NCBI GenBank assembly: GCA_002435835.1
Contig: DIVM01000145.1
Span: 1-6,683 of the forward strand
DNA length: 6,683 nt
Direction of reading: 5' to 3'
From: Firmicutes bacterium UBA6132
GTDB lineage: Bacteria > Bacillota_A > Clostridia > Tissierellales > Sedimentibacteraceae
Position numbers and translations under genes: made by a program. The notes beneath the pieces were generated by a model. The model saw only the letters and a list, made by a program, of their open reading frames with translations. It was not told where the DNA came from and ran no database searches. Each line of letters opens with the position of its first letter. Position 1 is the first letter of the stretch. Of this stretch, positions 1 through 6,253 are shown one piece after another.

Positions 1-235
1 ACGAAAGATCCGCGGTACCACCCTATTTATGATATAATAATCATCACTCTTCGAAGTCTGTTAACTTCTAACCCTGTAACGTGAGTTCACGCATCCGTCT
101 ACTCGTTCCCTTTCAACAGATATGCTCTGCAGTGAATATTACATATTCTTTCATTGCTGGCTCTCATCAACCCAACTTGCTGTAAATGACTAGAATATCT
201 TTCTCTGCGTCAACGCATTAAATATTTTATTTATA
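1..235 (-). promoter_or_regulatory. T-box leader of an off-window gene, probably phenylalanine-specific (pheS?)
   Basis: This is a tRNA-sensing antitermination leader transcribed leftwards. The T-box core AGGGTGGTACCGCGG reads on the minus strand at 24-10, so the regulated gene and the terminator lie beyond the left edge. Stem I can be drawn: AUGC (218-215) with GCAU (125-122), GCAG (208-205) with CUGC (132-129), and AUAUUC (198-193) with GAAUAU (148-143), with a GUUGAC/AGA internal loop at the base that looks like the usual kink-turn. Between the last two helices the 3' side ends in UUC followed by A (136-133), directly above the lower helix. This is the same geometry as the CUC-A of the leuS leader in this window. 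UUC would read tRNA-Phe, and the UGGU of the T-box fits an A discriminator base. The T-box identity is firm; the specifier reading is tentative because GAAUAU and AUAUUC can also pair locally. Confidence 0.93.
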
Positions 236-241
236 TTATGC

Positions 242-270
242 ATAATAAACTAAAAGTTACCCCTTGTCAA
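242..270 (-). promoter_or_regulatory. Vegetative promoter of the left-edge T-box leader
   Basis: On the minus strand a perfect TTGACA -35 box (270-265) is followed by a 17-base spacer and TATTAT (247-242). This is a strong SigA-type promoter. Transcription would begin near 235, just before the first helix of the T-box stem I. It lies between the leuS terminator and the leader, so the downstream gene is transcribed independently of leuS. Confidence 0.85.
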
Positions 271-293
271 TAGAATTTTTTCAGAAAAATATT

Positions 294-333
294 TAAAACA
301 AAAAGGTTGTATGCATTACACACACAACCTTTT
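294..333 (-). terminator. Intrinsic terminator of leuS
   Basis: AAAAGGTTGT (301-310) and ACAACCTTTT (324-333) form a perfect 10-bp stem with a 13-base loop. Read on the minus strand, the stem ends in CCTTTTT followed by GTTTTAAATATTTTT, a good U-rich tail. It lies 84 bases beyond the leuS stop codon and ahead of the next promoter. The plus strand has no comparable U tract or gene to end. Confidence 0.85.
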
Positions 334-417
334 GACTTTGCACTTAATTCAAACCATATTTAATAAGGTAAATAATTTTCCAAATAACTGAAATTTCATT
401 TACTAATCTTTTTCAAA

Positions 418-2829
418 CTATTTAACAACTATATTAAATATTTTTCCTGGTACATAAATTTCTTTTACTATTGTTTTTCCTTCTATATATCTGTTTATAT
501 TTTCATCTTCTTTTGCTATATTTCTTGCAGTTTGTAGGTCAGCGTCTTTAGATAAAGTAATTTTTCCTCTTACTTTGCCACTTATTTGTACAGGAAGCTC
601 AATTACATCATCAACAGTTTTTTCTTCATTCCATGTTGGCCACTCTGCTTCATTAAGCATTCCGCCTAAATTTAATTCTTCCCACATTTCTTCTGTTACG
701 TGTGGAGCTACAGGGTTTAATAAAGTAATGAATGTTTTTAATTCATCCTTAGTTATAAAACCATCATTGTTTATATCATTAACGAAGCTCATCATTGCTG
801 CAATTGCAGTATTATATTTCATAGCTTCATAATCTTCACTAACTTTTTTAATAGTTTTATGCATTAAAGTAGTATGTTGTTTAGAATATCCTTTTTCGTC
901 AGTTAATATTTCTTGAAGTTTCCAAACTCTATCTATGAATCTTTTACAACCTTTAACTGAGCTGTCAGACCATATAGCATATTTTTCATAATCTCCAATG
1001 AACATGATGTATGTTCTTAAAGTATCTGCACCAAATTCATCGATTATTTGATTTGGATTAATTACATTTCCTCTTGATTTAGACATTTTTTCTCCATCAG
1101 GACCAAGAATCAAACCTTGTGCAGTACGCTTTTTATATGGTTCTTTATATGGAACTACTCCAATATCATATAAGACCCTGTGCCAGAACCTTGAATAAAT
1201 TAAGTGTCTTGTAACGTGTTCCATTCCTCCGTTATACCAATCAATAGGTCCCCAATAATCAAAATTTTCTTTTGATGCAATTGCATTTTGATTGTTAGGA
1301 TCCATATATCTTAAAAAATACCACGAAGAACCAGCCCATTGAGGCATAGTGTCAGTTTCTCTTTTAGCGTCTTTTCCACAAACAGGACATTTTACATTTA
1401 CCCATTCATCTATGTTAGCTAATGGTGATTCACCAGTATCCGTAGGTTGATAGTTTTCAACATCCGGTAAAGTTACAGGAAGCTGATCTTCAGGAACAGG
1501 AACCATTCCACAATGAGGGCAGTGTATTATTGGAATAGGCTCTCCCCAATATCTTTGTCTATTAAATGCCCAATCCTTCATTTTATAATTAGTTTTTCTT
1601 TCACCTTGATTATTTTCCTGTAAATAATCAATCATTTTAGCTATGGCTTCTTTTACTCTTAAACCATTTAAAATTCCTGAATTGATCATTTCGCCATCTT
1701 CAACATCAGTAAATGCTTCTTTTTCTATATCTCCGCCTGCTATAACTTCTATAACAGGAATATTAAATTTCTTAGCAAATTCCCAGTCCCTTGTATCATG
1801 ACCTGGAACAGCCATAATTGCTCCTGTACCATAACCCATCATTACATAATCAGAAACCCATACAGGAACTGATTCCCCAGATACTGGGTTAATTGCAGAA
1901 AGACCTTTTATTTCAACGCCAGATTTATCTTTTGCAAGTTGAACTCTTTCAAATTCTGTTTTACGTTTTGCTTGTTCTTGATAATTATGTATTTCATGCA
2001 AATTAGTTATTTTATCCGAATACTTTTCTAATAATGGATGTTCTGGAGCAATTACCATAAATGTTACACCATACAATGTATCCGGTCTAGTTGTAAATAC
2101 TCTTAATTTTTCATTTACTTCTTTTATTTTAAAATCAACTTCAGCACCATATGAACGTCCAATCCAGTTTTCTTGTTCAAGTCTTATTCTTGGCAAGAAA
2201 TCTACATCATCAAGACCTTCTAATAATTTATCTGCATATTCTCTAATTTTTAAAAACCATACATCTTTTTCTAATTGTACAACTTCGTCACCACAACGGT
2301 CACAAACACCATTTTGTGATTCTTCATTTGCGAGAACAACTTTACACTTGTTACAGAAATTTACATATGTTTTATCTTTAAATGCTAAATCATTTTTAAA
2401 TAGCTGTAAAAAAATCCATTGAGTCCATTTATAATAATTAGGATCAGTTGTATCTATAGTTCTGTCCCAATCAAATGAATATCCTGCTGCTTTAAGTTGG
2501 CTTGTAAATACTTTTATATTTTCATCTGTTACTTTTCTGGGATGTTTTCCTGTTTGTATTGCATAATTTTCTGTAGGAAGCCCAAATGCATCCCAGCCTA
2601 TTGGAAACAATACATTAAAACCTTCAAGCCTTCTTTTTCTTGATATAACTTCAAGAGATGTATATGCTCTAATATGGCCTACATGTAGACCAACACCTGA
2701 AGGATAAGGAAATTCTACCAAACCATAAAACTTTTTCTTATCAGAATTATCATTTGCTTTAAATGTTTCATTTTTTTCCCATATATCCTGCCATTTTTTC
2801 TCAATAGCTTGTGGATTGTATATATTCAT
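418..2829 (-). CDS. leuS: Leucyl-tRNA synthetase (LeuRS), cytoplasmic
   Basis: This enzyme charges tRNA-Leu with leucine (EC 6.1.1.4); it is a class I synthetase. The product is 803 residues, close to the roughly 800 usual for bacterial LeuRS. The HIGH signature appears as HVGH at residues 49-52 and KMSKS at 581-585. The CP1 editing domain, which hydrolyses mischarged tRNA, is intact: TTRPDTLYG at about 246-254, and GTGAIMAVPGHDTRD ending at about 348 with the conserved HDxRD aspartates. There are Cys pairs at 159/162 and 176/179 (CNKC, CDRC) and at 437/440 and 481/484 (CPHC, CPVC), which look like zinc-binding modules. The start chosen is MNIYNPQ, six bases after GGAGG. An open frame continues upstream to a GTG, but those 25 codons translate the T-box and terminator and are not protein. 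Expression is controlled by the leucine-specific T-box leader just upstream. The neighbouring mntP is divergent and functionally unrelated. Confidence 0.98.
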   Translation of the reverse strand: MNIYNPQAIEKKWQDIWEKNETFKANDNSDKKKFYGLVEFPYPSGVGLHVGHIRAYTSLEVISRKRRLEGFNVLFPIGWDAFGLPTENYAIQTGKHPRKVTDENIKVFTSQLKAAGYSFDWDRTIDTTDPNYYKWTQWIFLQLFKNDLAFKDKTYVNFCNKCKVVLANEESQNGVCDRCGDEVVQLEKDVWFLKIREYADKLLEGLDDVDFLPRIRLEQENWIGRSYGAEVDFKIKEVNEKLRVFTTRPDTLYGVTFMVIAPEHPLLEKYSDKITNLHEIHNYQEQAKRKTEFERVQLAKDKSGVEIKGLSAINPVSGESVPVWVSDYVMMGYGTGAIMAVPGHDTRDWEFAKKFNIPVIEVIAGGDIEKEAFTDVEDGEMINSGILNGLRVKEAIAKMIDYLQENNQGERKTNYKMKDWAFNRQRYWGEPIPIIHCPHCGMVPVPEDQLPVTLPDVENYQPTDTGESPLANIDEWVNVKCPVCGKDAKRETDTMPQWAGSSWYFLRYMDPNNQNAIASKENFDYWGPIDWYNGGMEHVTRHLIYSRFWHRVLYDIGVVPYKEPYKKRTAQGLILGPDGEKMSKSRGNVINPNQIIDEFGADTLRTYIMFIGDYEKYAIWSDSSVKGCKRFIDRVWKLQEILTDEKGYSKQHTTLMHKTIKKVSEDYEAMKYNTAIAAMMSFVNDINNDGFITKDELKTFITLLNPVAPHVTEEMWEELNLGGMLNEAEWPTWNEEKTVDDVIELPVQISGKVRGKITLSKDADLQTARNIAKEDENINRYIEGKTIVKEIYVPGKIFNIVVK

Positions 2830-2835
2830 ATTTTT

Positions 2836-2840
2836 CCTCC
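2836..2840 (-). promoter_or_regulatory. Ribosome binding site fixing the leuS start
   Basis: GGAGG reads on the minus strand at 2840-2836, six bases before the ATG at 2829. It decides between this start and a GTG at 2904 in the same frame. That GTG has no ribosome binding site and lies inside the conserved T-box core. Confidence 0.9.
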
Positions 2841-2857
2841 GTAAATTTAGTTTAAAA

Positions 2858-2892
2858 CAAAAAAAAGCCCCTCCCAGCTGGGACGAAACTTT
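2858..2892 (-). terminator. T-box attenuator terminator of leuS
   Basis: On the minus strand the segment from 2892 folds as an imperfect hairpin. UCCC pairs with GGGA around an AGCU loop, UUC with GGG and AAAG with CUUU outside it, followed by a run of T (2866-2860). The 5' arm contains the CCC that can instead pair with the GGG of the T-box core to form the antiterminator, so the two structures are mutually exclusive. Confidence 0.85.
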
Positions 2893-3085
2893 CCGCGGTA
2901 CCACCCAAATTAGGCATTTAGCCTCACTCTTTATGTTAACGACGCTGCCGTTTGAAACTACTTTGTTCGTTTCAAATACTCCTGGATGAGTTCAGTTAAC
3001 ATATTTACTGTCTCACACCACACGACAGCTCTCTTAAAAATATGTAAAAACCTAATACTTCCAATCATTGTAAAATATTAATTTC
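2858..3085 (-). promoter_or_regulatory. T-box leader of leuS, specifier CUC (Leu)
   Basis: Uncharged tRNA-Leu binding this leader should favour the antiterminator and allow leuS transcription. The T-box core GGGTGGTACCGCGG is at 2906-2893, with UGGU (2903-2900) ready to pair with an ACCA tRNA end. Stem I is clear. The lower helix is UUGGA (3064-3060) with UCCAG. The specifier loop has AGUA (3059-3056) on one side and GAA-CUC-A on the other, with CUC at 2990-2988. The middle helix is ACAUAUUU/AAAUAUGU, and the distal arm is CUGUC-GUGUGGUGUGA-GACAG. A hairpin UUUGAAAC/GUUUCAAA (2976-2969 and 2958-2951) has GAA and AGUA in its loop, like a stem II S-turn. AGGC/GCCU (2924-2921 and 2915-2912) is the likely stem III. 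The Leu codon matches the gene it controls. Confidence 0.96.
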
Positions 3086-3091
3086 CAAAAC

Positions 3092-3120
3092 ATTATACCA
3101 AAACAAATTTTTTAATGCAA
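3092..3120 (-). promoter_or_regulatory. leuS promoter with extended -10
   Basis: On the minus strand TTGCAT (3120-3115) is followed by a 17-base spacer and a perfect TATAAT (3097-3092). A TG one base upstream gives the extended -10 form TGGTATAAT. The weak -35 box (three of six consensus bases) may be compensated by the extended -10. The start site is predicted near 3085, ahead of stem I. Confidence 0.8.
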
Positions 3121-3182
3121 CAAAAATCGTAATATTTTTTCTAAAATCAATAATAATTATAGTAAAGAAGCAAAAAAAGTTC

Positions 3183-3211
3183 TTGATGACTTAATTAACC
3201 TATGCTATAAT
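3183..3211 (+). promoter_or_regulatory. mntP promoter with extended -10
   Basis: TTGATG (3183-3188), a 17-base spacer and a perfect TATAAT (3206-3211), preceded by TGC to give an extended -10. Transcription is expected to start near 3218, a few bases before the first strand of the riboswitch P1 stem. It diverges from the leuS promoter about 60 bases away. The spacer contains the palindrome TTAATTAA (3191-3198). Confidence 0.82.
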
Positions 3212-3217
3212 TTAAAA

Positions 3218-3346
3218 AACTTACCGTGAGGGAGTAGTTTGCACATAAATGTGTGGCAAGTCAACATATTGGTCTTTAGACCTGGCTTGTCTTAATTAAC
3301 GAGACTCATGCATAGACTTTAATTCTATGCATGAGTCTTTATTTTA
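3218..3346 (+). promoter_or_regulatory. yybP-ykoY manganese riboswitch controlling mntP
   Basis: The aptamer spans about 3224-3310. It has the family's GGGAGTAG block (3230-3237), GTCAACAT (3260-3267) and AACGAGAC (3298-3305). P1 pairs CGUGAG (3225-3230) with CUCAUG (3305-3310). Inside are a CACA-UAAA-UGUG hairpin and an arm CAAG/CUUG capped by GGUC-UUUA-GACC. The family binds Mn2+ between two internal loops (established). The 3' strand of P1 is also the 5' arm of the terminator that follows, so ligand-stabilised P1 should prevent termination. This makes it an ON switch at the level of transcription (inference). The downstream gene, a Mn2+ exporter, is a classic member of this regulon. Confidence 0.93.
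3302..3346 (+). terminator. Riboswitch expression-platform terminator
   Basis: AGACTCATGCATAGA (3302-3316) and TCTATGCATGAGTCT (3324-3338) form a perfect 15-bp stem with a 7-base loop, followed by TTATTTT. The first six bases of the CTCATG segment (3305-3310) are shared with riboswitch P1, which makes P1 and the terminator alternatives. Confidence 0.93.
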
Positions 3347-3416
3347 CATACATAATAATTAAACAACATATTTTTTACAACTGCTCACAAAGCAAAAATA
3401 TAAGAATGGAGATAAA

Positions 3417-3986
3417 ATGGGAGCATTAACTTTATTTTTTACATCAATAGGACTGTCCATGGATGCATGTGCAGTATCAATATCAAATGGAATGTGTTAT
3501 ACAAACATCAGAAAAAAACAAATTTTATTAACTGCAATAGCTTTTGGTTTTTTTCAAGCATTCATGCCAGTTATAGGTTACATAGTAGGCCAAACATTTA
3601 GCGATTTAATTTCATCTTTAGACCATTGGATTGCACTTATTTTGCTTGGTTTTATAGGAGGTAAAATGTTAATAGAAGCAATTAAAGAATTAAAATATCC
3701 TGAAGCCTGTGCAACAAGTTCGAAAACACTAAATTTTAAAACATTAATTATACAAGCAATTGCAACAAGCATAGATGCTTTAGCTGTAGGAATTAGTTTT
3801 GCTGTAATGAAAGTGGATATTATATCAGCCGCTATTTACATAGGAATTACAACATTTGCAACATCCATTGCTGGTTCTAACCTTGGTATGAAGTTTGGTG
3901 AAAAATTTAAACAAAAAGCTGAAATATTCGGTGGAATTATATTGATTTTTATAGGAGTAAAAATATTTATAGAACATACTTTATAA
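3417..3986 (+). CDS. mntP: Manganese efflux pump MntP
   Basis: This small inner-membrane exporter removes excess Mn2+ from the cytoplasm (formerly YebN, DUF204). At 189 residues it matches the usual family length. It shows the two-repeat architecture: the first half has GLSMDACAVSISNG at about residues 12-25 and the second ATSIDALAVG at about 116-125. The paired aspartates D16 and D120 sit in membrane segments and are in the positions known to be important for transport. About six hydrophobic helices are visible, at roughly 3-22, 36-58, 69-88, 107-128, 132-152 and 168-185. A Lys-rich linker lies near residues 90-108. The start ATG follows GGAG with a 5-base gap. The upstream yybP-ykoY riboswitch independently supports the assignment and predicts induction by manganese. 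I see no convincing terminator directly after the gene, so some readthrough into the next gene is possible. Confidence 0.97.
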   Translation: MGALTLFFTSIGLSMDACAVSISNGMCYTNIRKKQILLTAIAFGFFQAFMPVIGYIVGQTFSDLISSLDHWIALILLGFIGGKMLIEAIKELKYPEACATSSKTLNFKTLIIQAIATSIDALAVGISFAVMKVDIISAAIYIGITTFATSIAGSNLGMKFGEKFKQKAEIFGGIILIFIGVKIFIEHTL

Positions 3987-4035
3987 ACTTATTTTACTTA
4001 TAAATAAGCTATCATCATATTTACTAACTTAATTA

Positions 4036-4063
4036 ACAAATATGTTGTCATGTGCATATTATA
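4036..4063 (+). promoter_or_regulatory. Candidate SigK-like (late sporulation) promoter
   Basis: CATATTATA (4055-4063) fits the SigK -10 pattern CATAnnnTA. An AC dinucleotide, the core of the SigK -35, lies 17 bases upstream at 4036-4037. A vegetative alternative uses TTGTCA (4045-4050), but no acceptable -10 lies at the right distance. The motifs are short and the region is AT-rich, so this is only a suggestion. It would place the downstream gene in the mother cell during sporulation. Confidence 0.3.
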
Positions 4064-4111
4064 TTTAATAAGTTTGAAATTTAATCTAAAATTAATTAAG
4101 GAGGTGGTGAA

Positions 4112-4987
4112 ATGAAACTGTGCAACTGTAATAAAATAACTCATATAAATTATGATATTGCTCAGATAAATTCCTCTTATAAAACTCATGCAGATATAAA
4201 CAGCAGTGTAATGAGTATAGGAAAAAATTCTCATGGATTTAGTTATAGAGTTTTAATTAAATTTAATTTTAATCATTTGCCTAAAAACGCACAAATTTTG
4301 AGAGCAACCTTAATAATTAATATACTAAATACTGCACCTGAATGCAAATGCACAATTCATCAACTTAAAGGCCTCACCTTAAATTCAGATTGGGATATTA
4401 GCACAGTTAACTGGAATAACCAACCTTCAATTAACTTCTCAAATAAATTATTTGATGAATCCGTTAATAATTGGAAAAAATACACATTTGATATAACTAA
4501 TCAAGTAAGAAATTGGTATGCATATCCTTCAACTAATTATGGTATGATTCTTATGGGCTCTGAGGAGCTTTGTTATAATAAAATTCAAATTTGTACTGAG
4601 TCTGGATCATCTAATAATCTCACTTTACTGGTAGAATATTGTGAAGAAAGAGAGATTCATATTCTACCTACACAATTTTATGAGTATTATGAGGATATTA
4701 CAGTTTATCCTGGTTTAGAACAGTTTACAACGGGTAGGGATATTTCACTGACTAAGACTGTTTCATATTTTATAAAAAATAATAATAGTGCTTCAATAAC
4801 TGTAATAGCTGAAAATAGTCCAGATAATATAAATTTTGCTAAAGAAATTCAAACTATTATTATTCCACCAGGATTGAATAGTTTATTAGTACCTATTAAC
4901 TTTAGCAAGTATATTAGGTTATCAATAACCGTACCACCTGGTGGAAATACTGCAACTATTAACACATGGCTTCAATTACAAAAATAA
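4112..4987 (+). CDS. DNRLRE domain-containing protein with DUF6385-like C-terminal domain
   Basis: The function is unknown. The 291-residue protein has two beta-rich parts. Residues about 12-175 resemble the DNRLRE fold (related to carbohydrate-binding module family 96): FSYRVLIKFNFNHLP with ILRATLIINI at about 43-71, TVNWNNQPS at about 98-106, and FDITNQVRNWYAYPSTNYGMIL at about 126-147. Residues about 195-290 resemble the DUF6385 domain found in clostridial proteins of this kind: YPGLEQFTTGRDISL at about 199-213 and FSKYIRLSI at about 264-272. There is no signal peptide, membrane helix or sortase motif. That argues against ordinary secretion, even though DNRLRE domains are usually found in surface proteins. 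Cysteines are frequent in the first two thirds (CNC at 4-6, CKC at 78-80, and others at 154, 161 and 177). A very strong ribosome binding site, AAGGAGGT, lies seven bases before the ATG. With the possible SigK-type promoter, a spore-coat or exosporium role is conceivable but unproven. The domain family is fairly sure; the role is not. Confidence 0.87.
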   Translation: MKLCNCNKITHINYDIAQINSSYKTHADINSSVMSIGKNSHGFSYRVLIKFNFNHLPKNAQILRATLIINILNTAPECKCTIHQLKGLTLNSDWDISTVNWNNQPSINFSNKLFDESVNNWKKYTFDITNQVRNWYAYPSTNYGMILMGSEELCYNKIQICTESGSSNNLTLLVEYCEEREIHILPTQFYEYYEDITVYPGLEQFTTGRDISLTKTVSYFIKNNNSASITVIAENSPDNINFAKEIQTIIIPPGLNSLLVPINFSKYIRLSITVPPGGNTATINTWLQLQK

Positions 4988-5027
4988 CATTATGTAATAA
5001 ACACACTCTAAAAAGAATGGATGTCCT

Positions 5028-5066
5028 GTCCAAAGAACTAATTCAGTTCTGTTGGACTCATTTTGT
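5028..5066 (+). terminator. Probable terminator of the DNRLRE gene
   Basis: GTCCAA (5028-5033) pairs with TTGGAC (5052-5057), and inside it GAACT (5035-5039) with AGTTC (5045-5049), leaving a 5-base loop. The downstream tract TCATTTTGTTT is U-rich but starts a few bases after the stem. It lies 40 bases beyond the stop codon. Confidence 0.65.
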
Positions 5067-5096
5067 TTAATTGTTACGTAAAATAAGATGGTATGT

Positions 5097-5140
5097 AAAA
5101 ATCAGATAAAAAGATATAAAATCTATTTATCTGATTTTTT
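5097..5140. terminator. Bidirectional terminator between converging operons
   Basis: AAAAATCAGATAAA (5097-5110) and TTTATCTGATTTTT (5126-5139) form a perfect 14-bp stem, and AGAT/ATCT inside the loop can extend it. T tracts follow on both strands. It lies 22 bases beyond the stop of the minus-strand dehydrogenase, for which it is the obvious terminator. It also backs up the hairpin at 5028-5066 for plus-strand transcripts. Confidence 0.88.
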
Positions 5141-5161
5141 ATATAAGATTGTGCTTCCCCA

Positions 5162-6253
5162 TCACAAAGAAGACATATCCATGGTTGAAAAATTTCCAAA
5201 GGGAAACTTTATAACTTCCCCTGTAAGACTTGACTTGTAAGCTGCAAGAATTATAGAAAGTGCTTTTTTACCTTCTTCTCCACTTATAATCGGCAGGCCA
5301 TCTTTTCGCAATGTATCAATCATGTCTTTAAATAAGAGTGTATGACCAGCGCCGTATACAGAATCTAAATTTGCTTTAACCTCTCTCATAATTGTCTCTT
5401 CGTTTTCAATGTTGTCTGCAAATTTCCAAGTTTCAACATTATTAACAGCTAATCCGCCAATGCAAACAGTACCCTTTTCCCCAAAAATATCCAATGTTTC
5501 TTTAAGATTCTCTGGAAAAACGCAGGCACTGCCTTCAATGACTCCTATAGCATTATTTTTAAATCGAATAATAATGGTACCAAAGTCCTCTACTTCTATA
5601 TCTCTTAAAAAAGTATGACACTGTGAATATACAGAATCAACTTCTCCACCTAACATCCATTGAAGAAGATCTATGTTGTGTATGCATTGATTCATTAGTG
5701 TTCCACCATCAAACTGCCAAGTTCCTCTCCAGTTAGCTTGTTTATAATAATCCATATTTCTATTCCACAGAATTCGTGCAGTTCCGTTTATTATTTTTCC
5801 AAATCTGCCTTTTTCTACTGCATCTCTAAGTCTCTGTATAGATGGATTAAATCTGTTTTGAAGACATACACACAGCTTAACATTGTTCTTTTTCCCGCAT
5901 TCTATCATATTGTCACTATCTATGATAGAAAGTGCCATAGGTTTTTCAACTATTACATGCTTACCATTGCTCATACAATATATTGCTATTTCAGCGTGAT
6001 ATCCACTCTCAGCAGCTATTGTTACTATGTCTATTTCTGATTCAGCAAGCATTTTCTTATAGTCTACATACACTTTTGGTCCTTCTAAAATGTTCATCAA
6101 TTTTTTATATTCTTTTGACTTTTCTAAGGCCTTTTCTTCAACAATATCACATACAGCAATAAGTTCAGCATCTTTTCTATTATTCACTATTGCTTCTACA
6201 TGTTTAAATGATATTCGTCCACAGCCAATTATAGCAAATTTAAATTTCTTCAT
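5162..6253 (-). CDS. Gfo/Idh/MocA family oxidoreductase, probable WlbA/WbpB-type UDP-GlcNAc-uronate 3-dehydrogenase
   Basis: An NAD(P)-dependent sugar dehydrogenase of 363 residues. The N-terminal Rossmann fold is marked by AIIGCGRIS at residues 7-15 and an acidic VCDIVEE at 34-40. The family's EKP motif is at 103-105, with K104 the expected active-site lysine. The C-terminal substrate domain has WRGTWQFDGGTLMNQ at about 175-189 followed by IHNIDLL, with H192 and D195 in the usual catalytic positions. The GTWxFDGGxLMNQ block is typical of the LPS/capsule branch that oxidises C3 of UDP-N-acetylglucosaminuronic acid. The upstream gene is a WlbB/WbpD-like N-acetyltransferase of the same pathway, which supports that substrate. 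The ATG follows GGAG with an 8-base gap and overlaps the upstream gene by 14 bases, suggesting translational coupling. Other MocA substrates, such as inositols or other UDP-sugars, cannot be excluded. The family is certain, the exact reaction likely. Confidence 0.9.
   Translation of the reverse strand: MKKFKFAIIGCGRISFKHVEAIVNNRKDAELIAVCDIVEEKALEKSKEYKKLMNILEGPKVYVDYKKMLAESEIDIVTIAAESGYHAEIAIYCMSNGKHVIVEKPMALSIIDSDNMIECGKKNNVKLCVCLQNRFNPSIQRLRDAVEKGRFGKIINGTARILWNRNMDYYKQANWRGTWQFDGGTLMNQCIHNIDLLQWMLGGEVDSVYSQCHTFLRDIEVEDFGTIIIRFKNNAIGVIEGSACVFPENLKETLDIFGEKGTVCIGGLAVNNVETWKFADNIENEETIMREVKANLDSVYGAGHTLLFKDMIDTLRKDGLPIISGEEGKKALSIILAAYKSSLTGEVIKFPFGNFSTMDMSSL

Noticed and set aside
575..832. 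Plus-strand open frame inside leuS
   Set aside because: It is an antisense shadow of the leuS coding sequence with no ribosome binding site or recognisable domain.
2935..3000. Two GTTAAC palindromes as a protein operator in the leuS leader
   Set aside because: Both lie within T-box leader sequence, next to the specifier loop and between stems, and are better explained as RNA structure than as a DNA-binding site.
3988..4008. CTTATTT/AAATAAG hairpin just after mntP as a terminator
   Set aside because: The stem is only seven AT-rich pairs, with a single G-C pair, and the downstream sequence (GCTATCATCATATTT) lacks a proper U tract.
3998..4234. Minus-strand open frame of 78 codons between mntP and the DNRLRE gene
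   Set aside because: It overlaps the start of the well-supported DNRLRE gene, has no convincing ribosome binding site, and its translation looks like AT-rich noise (many Ile, Tyr, Met) with no family resemblance.
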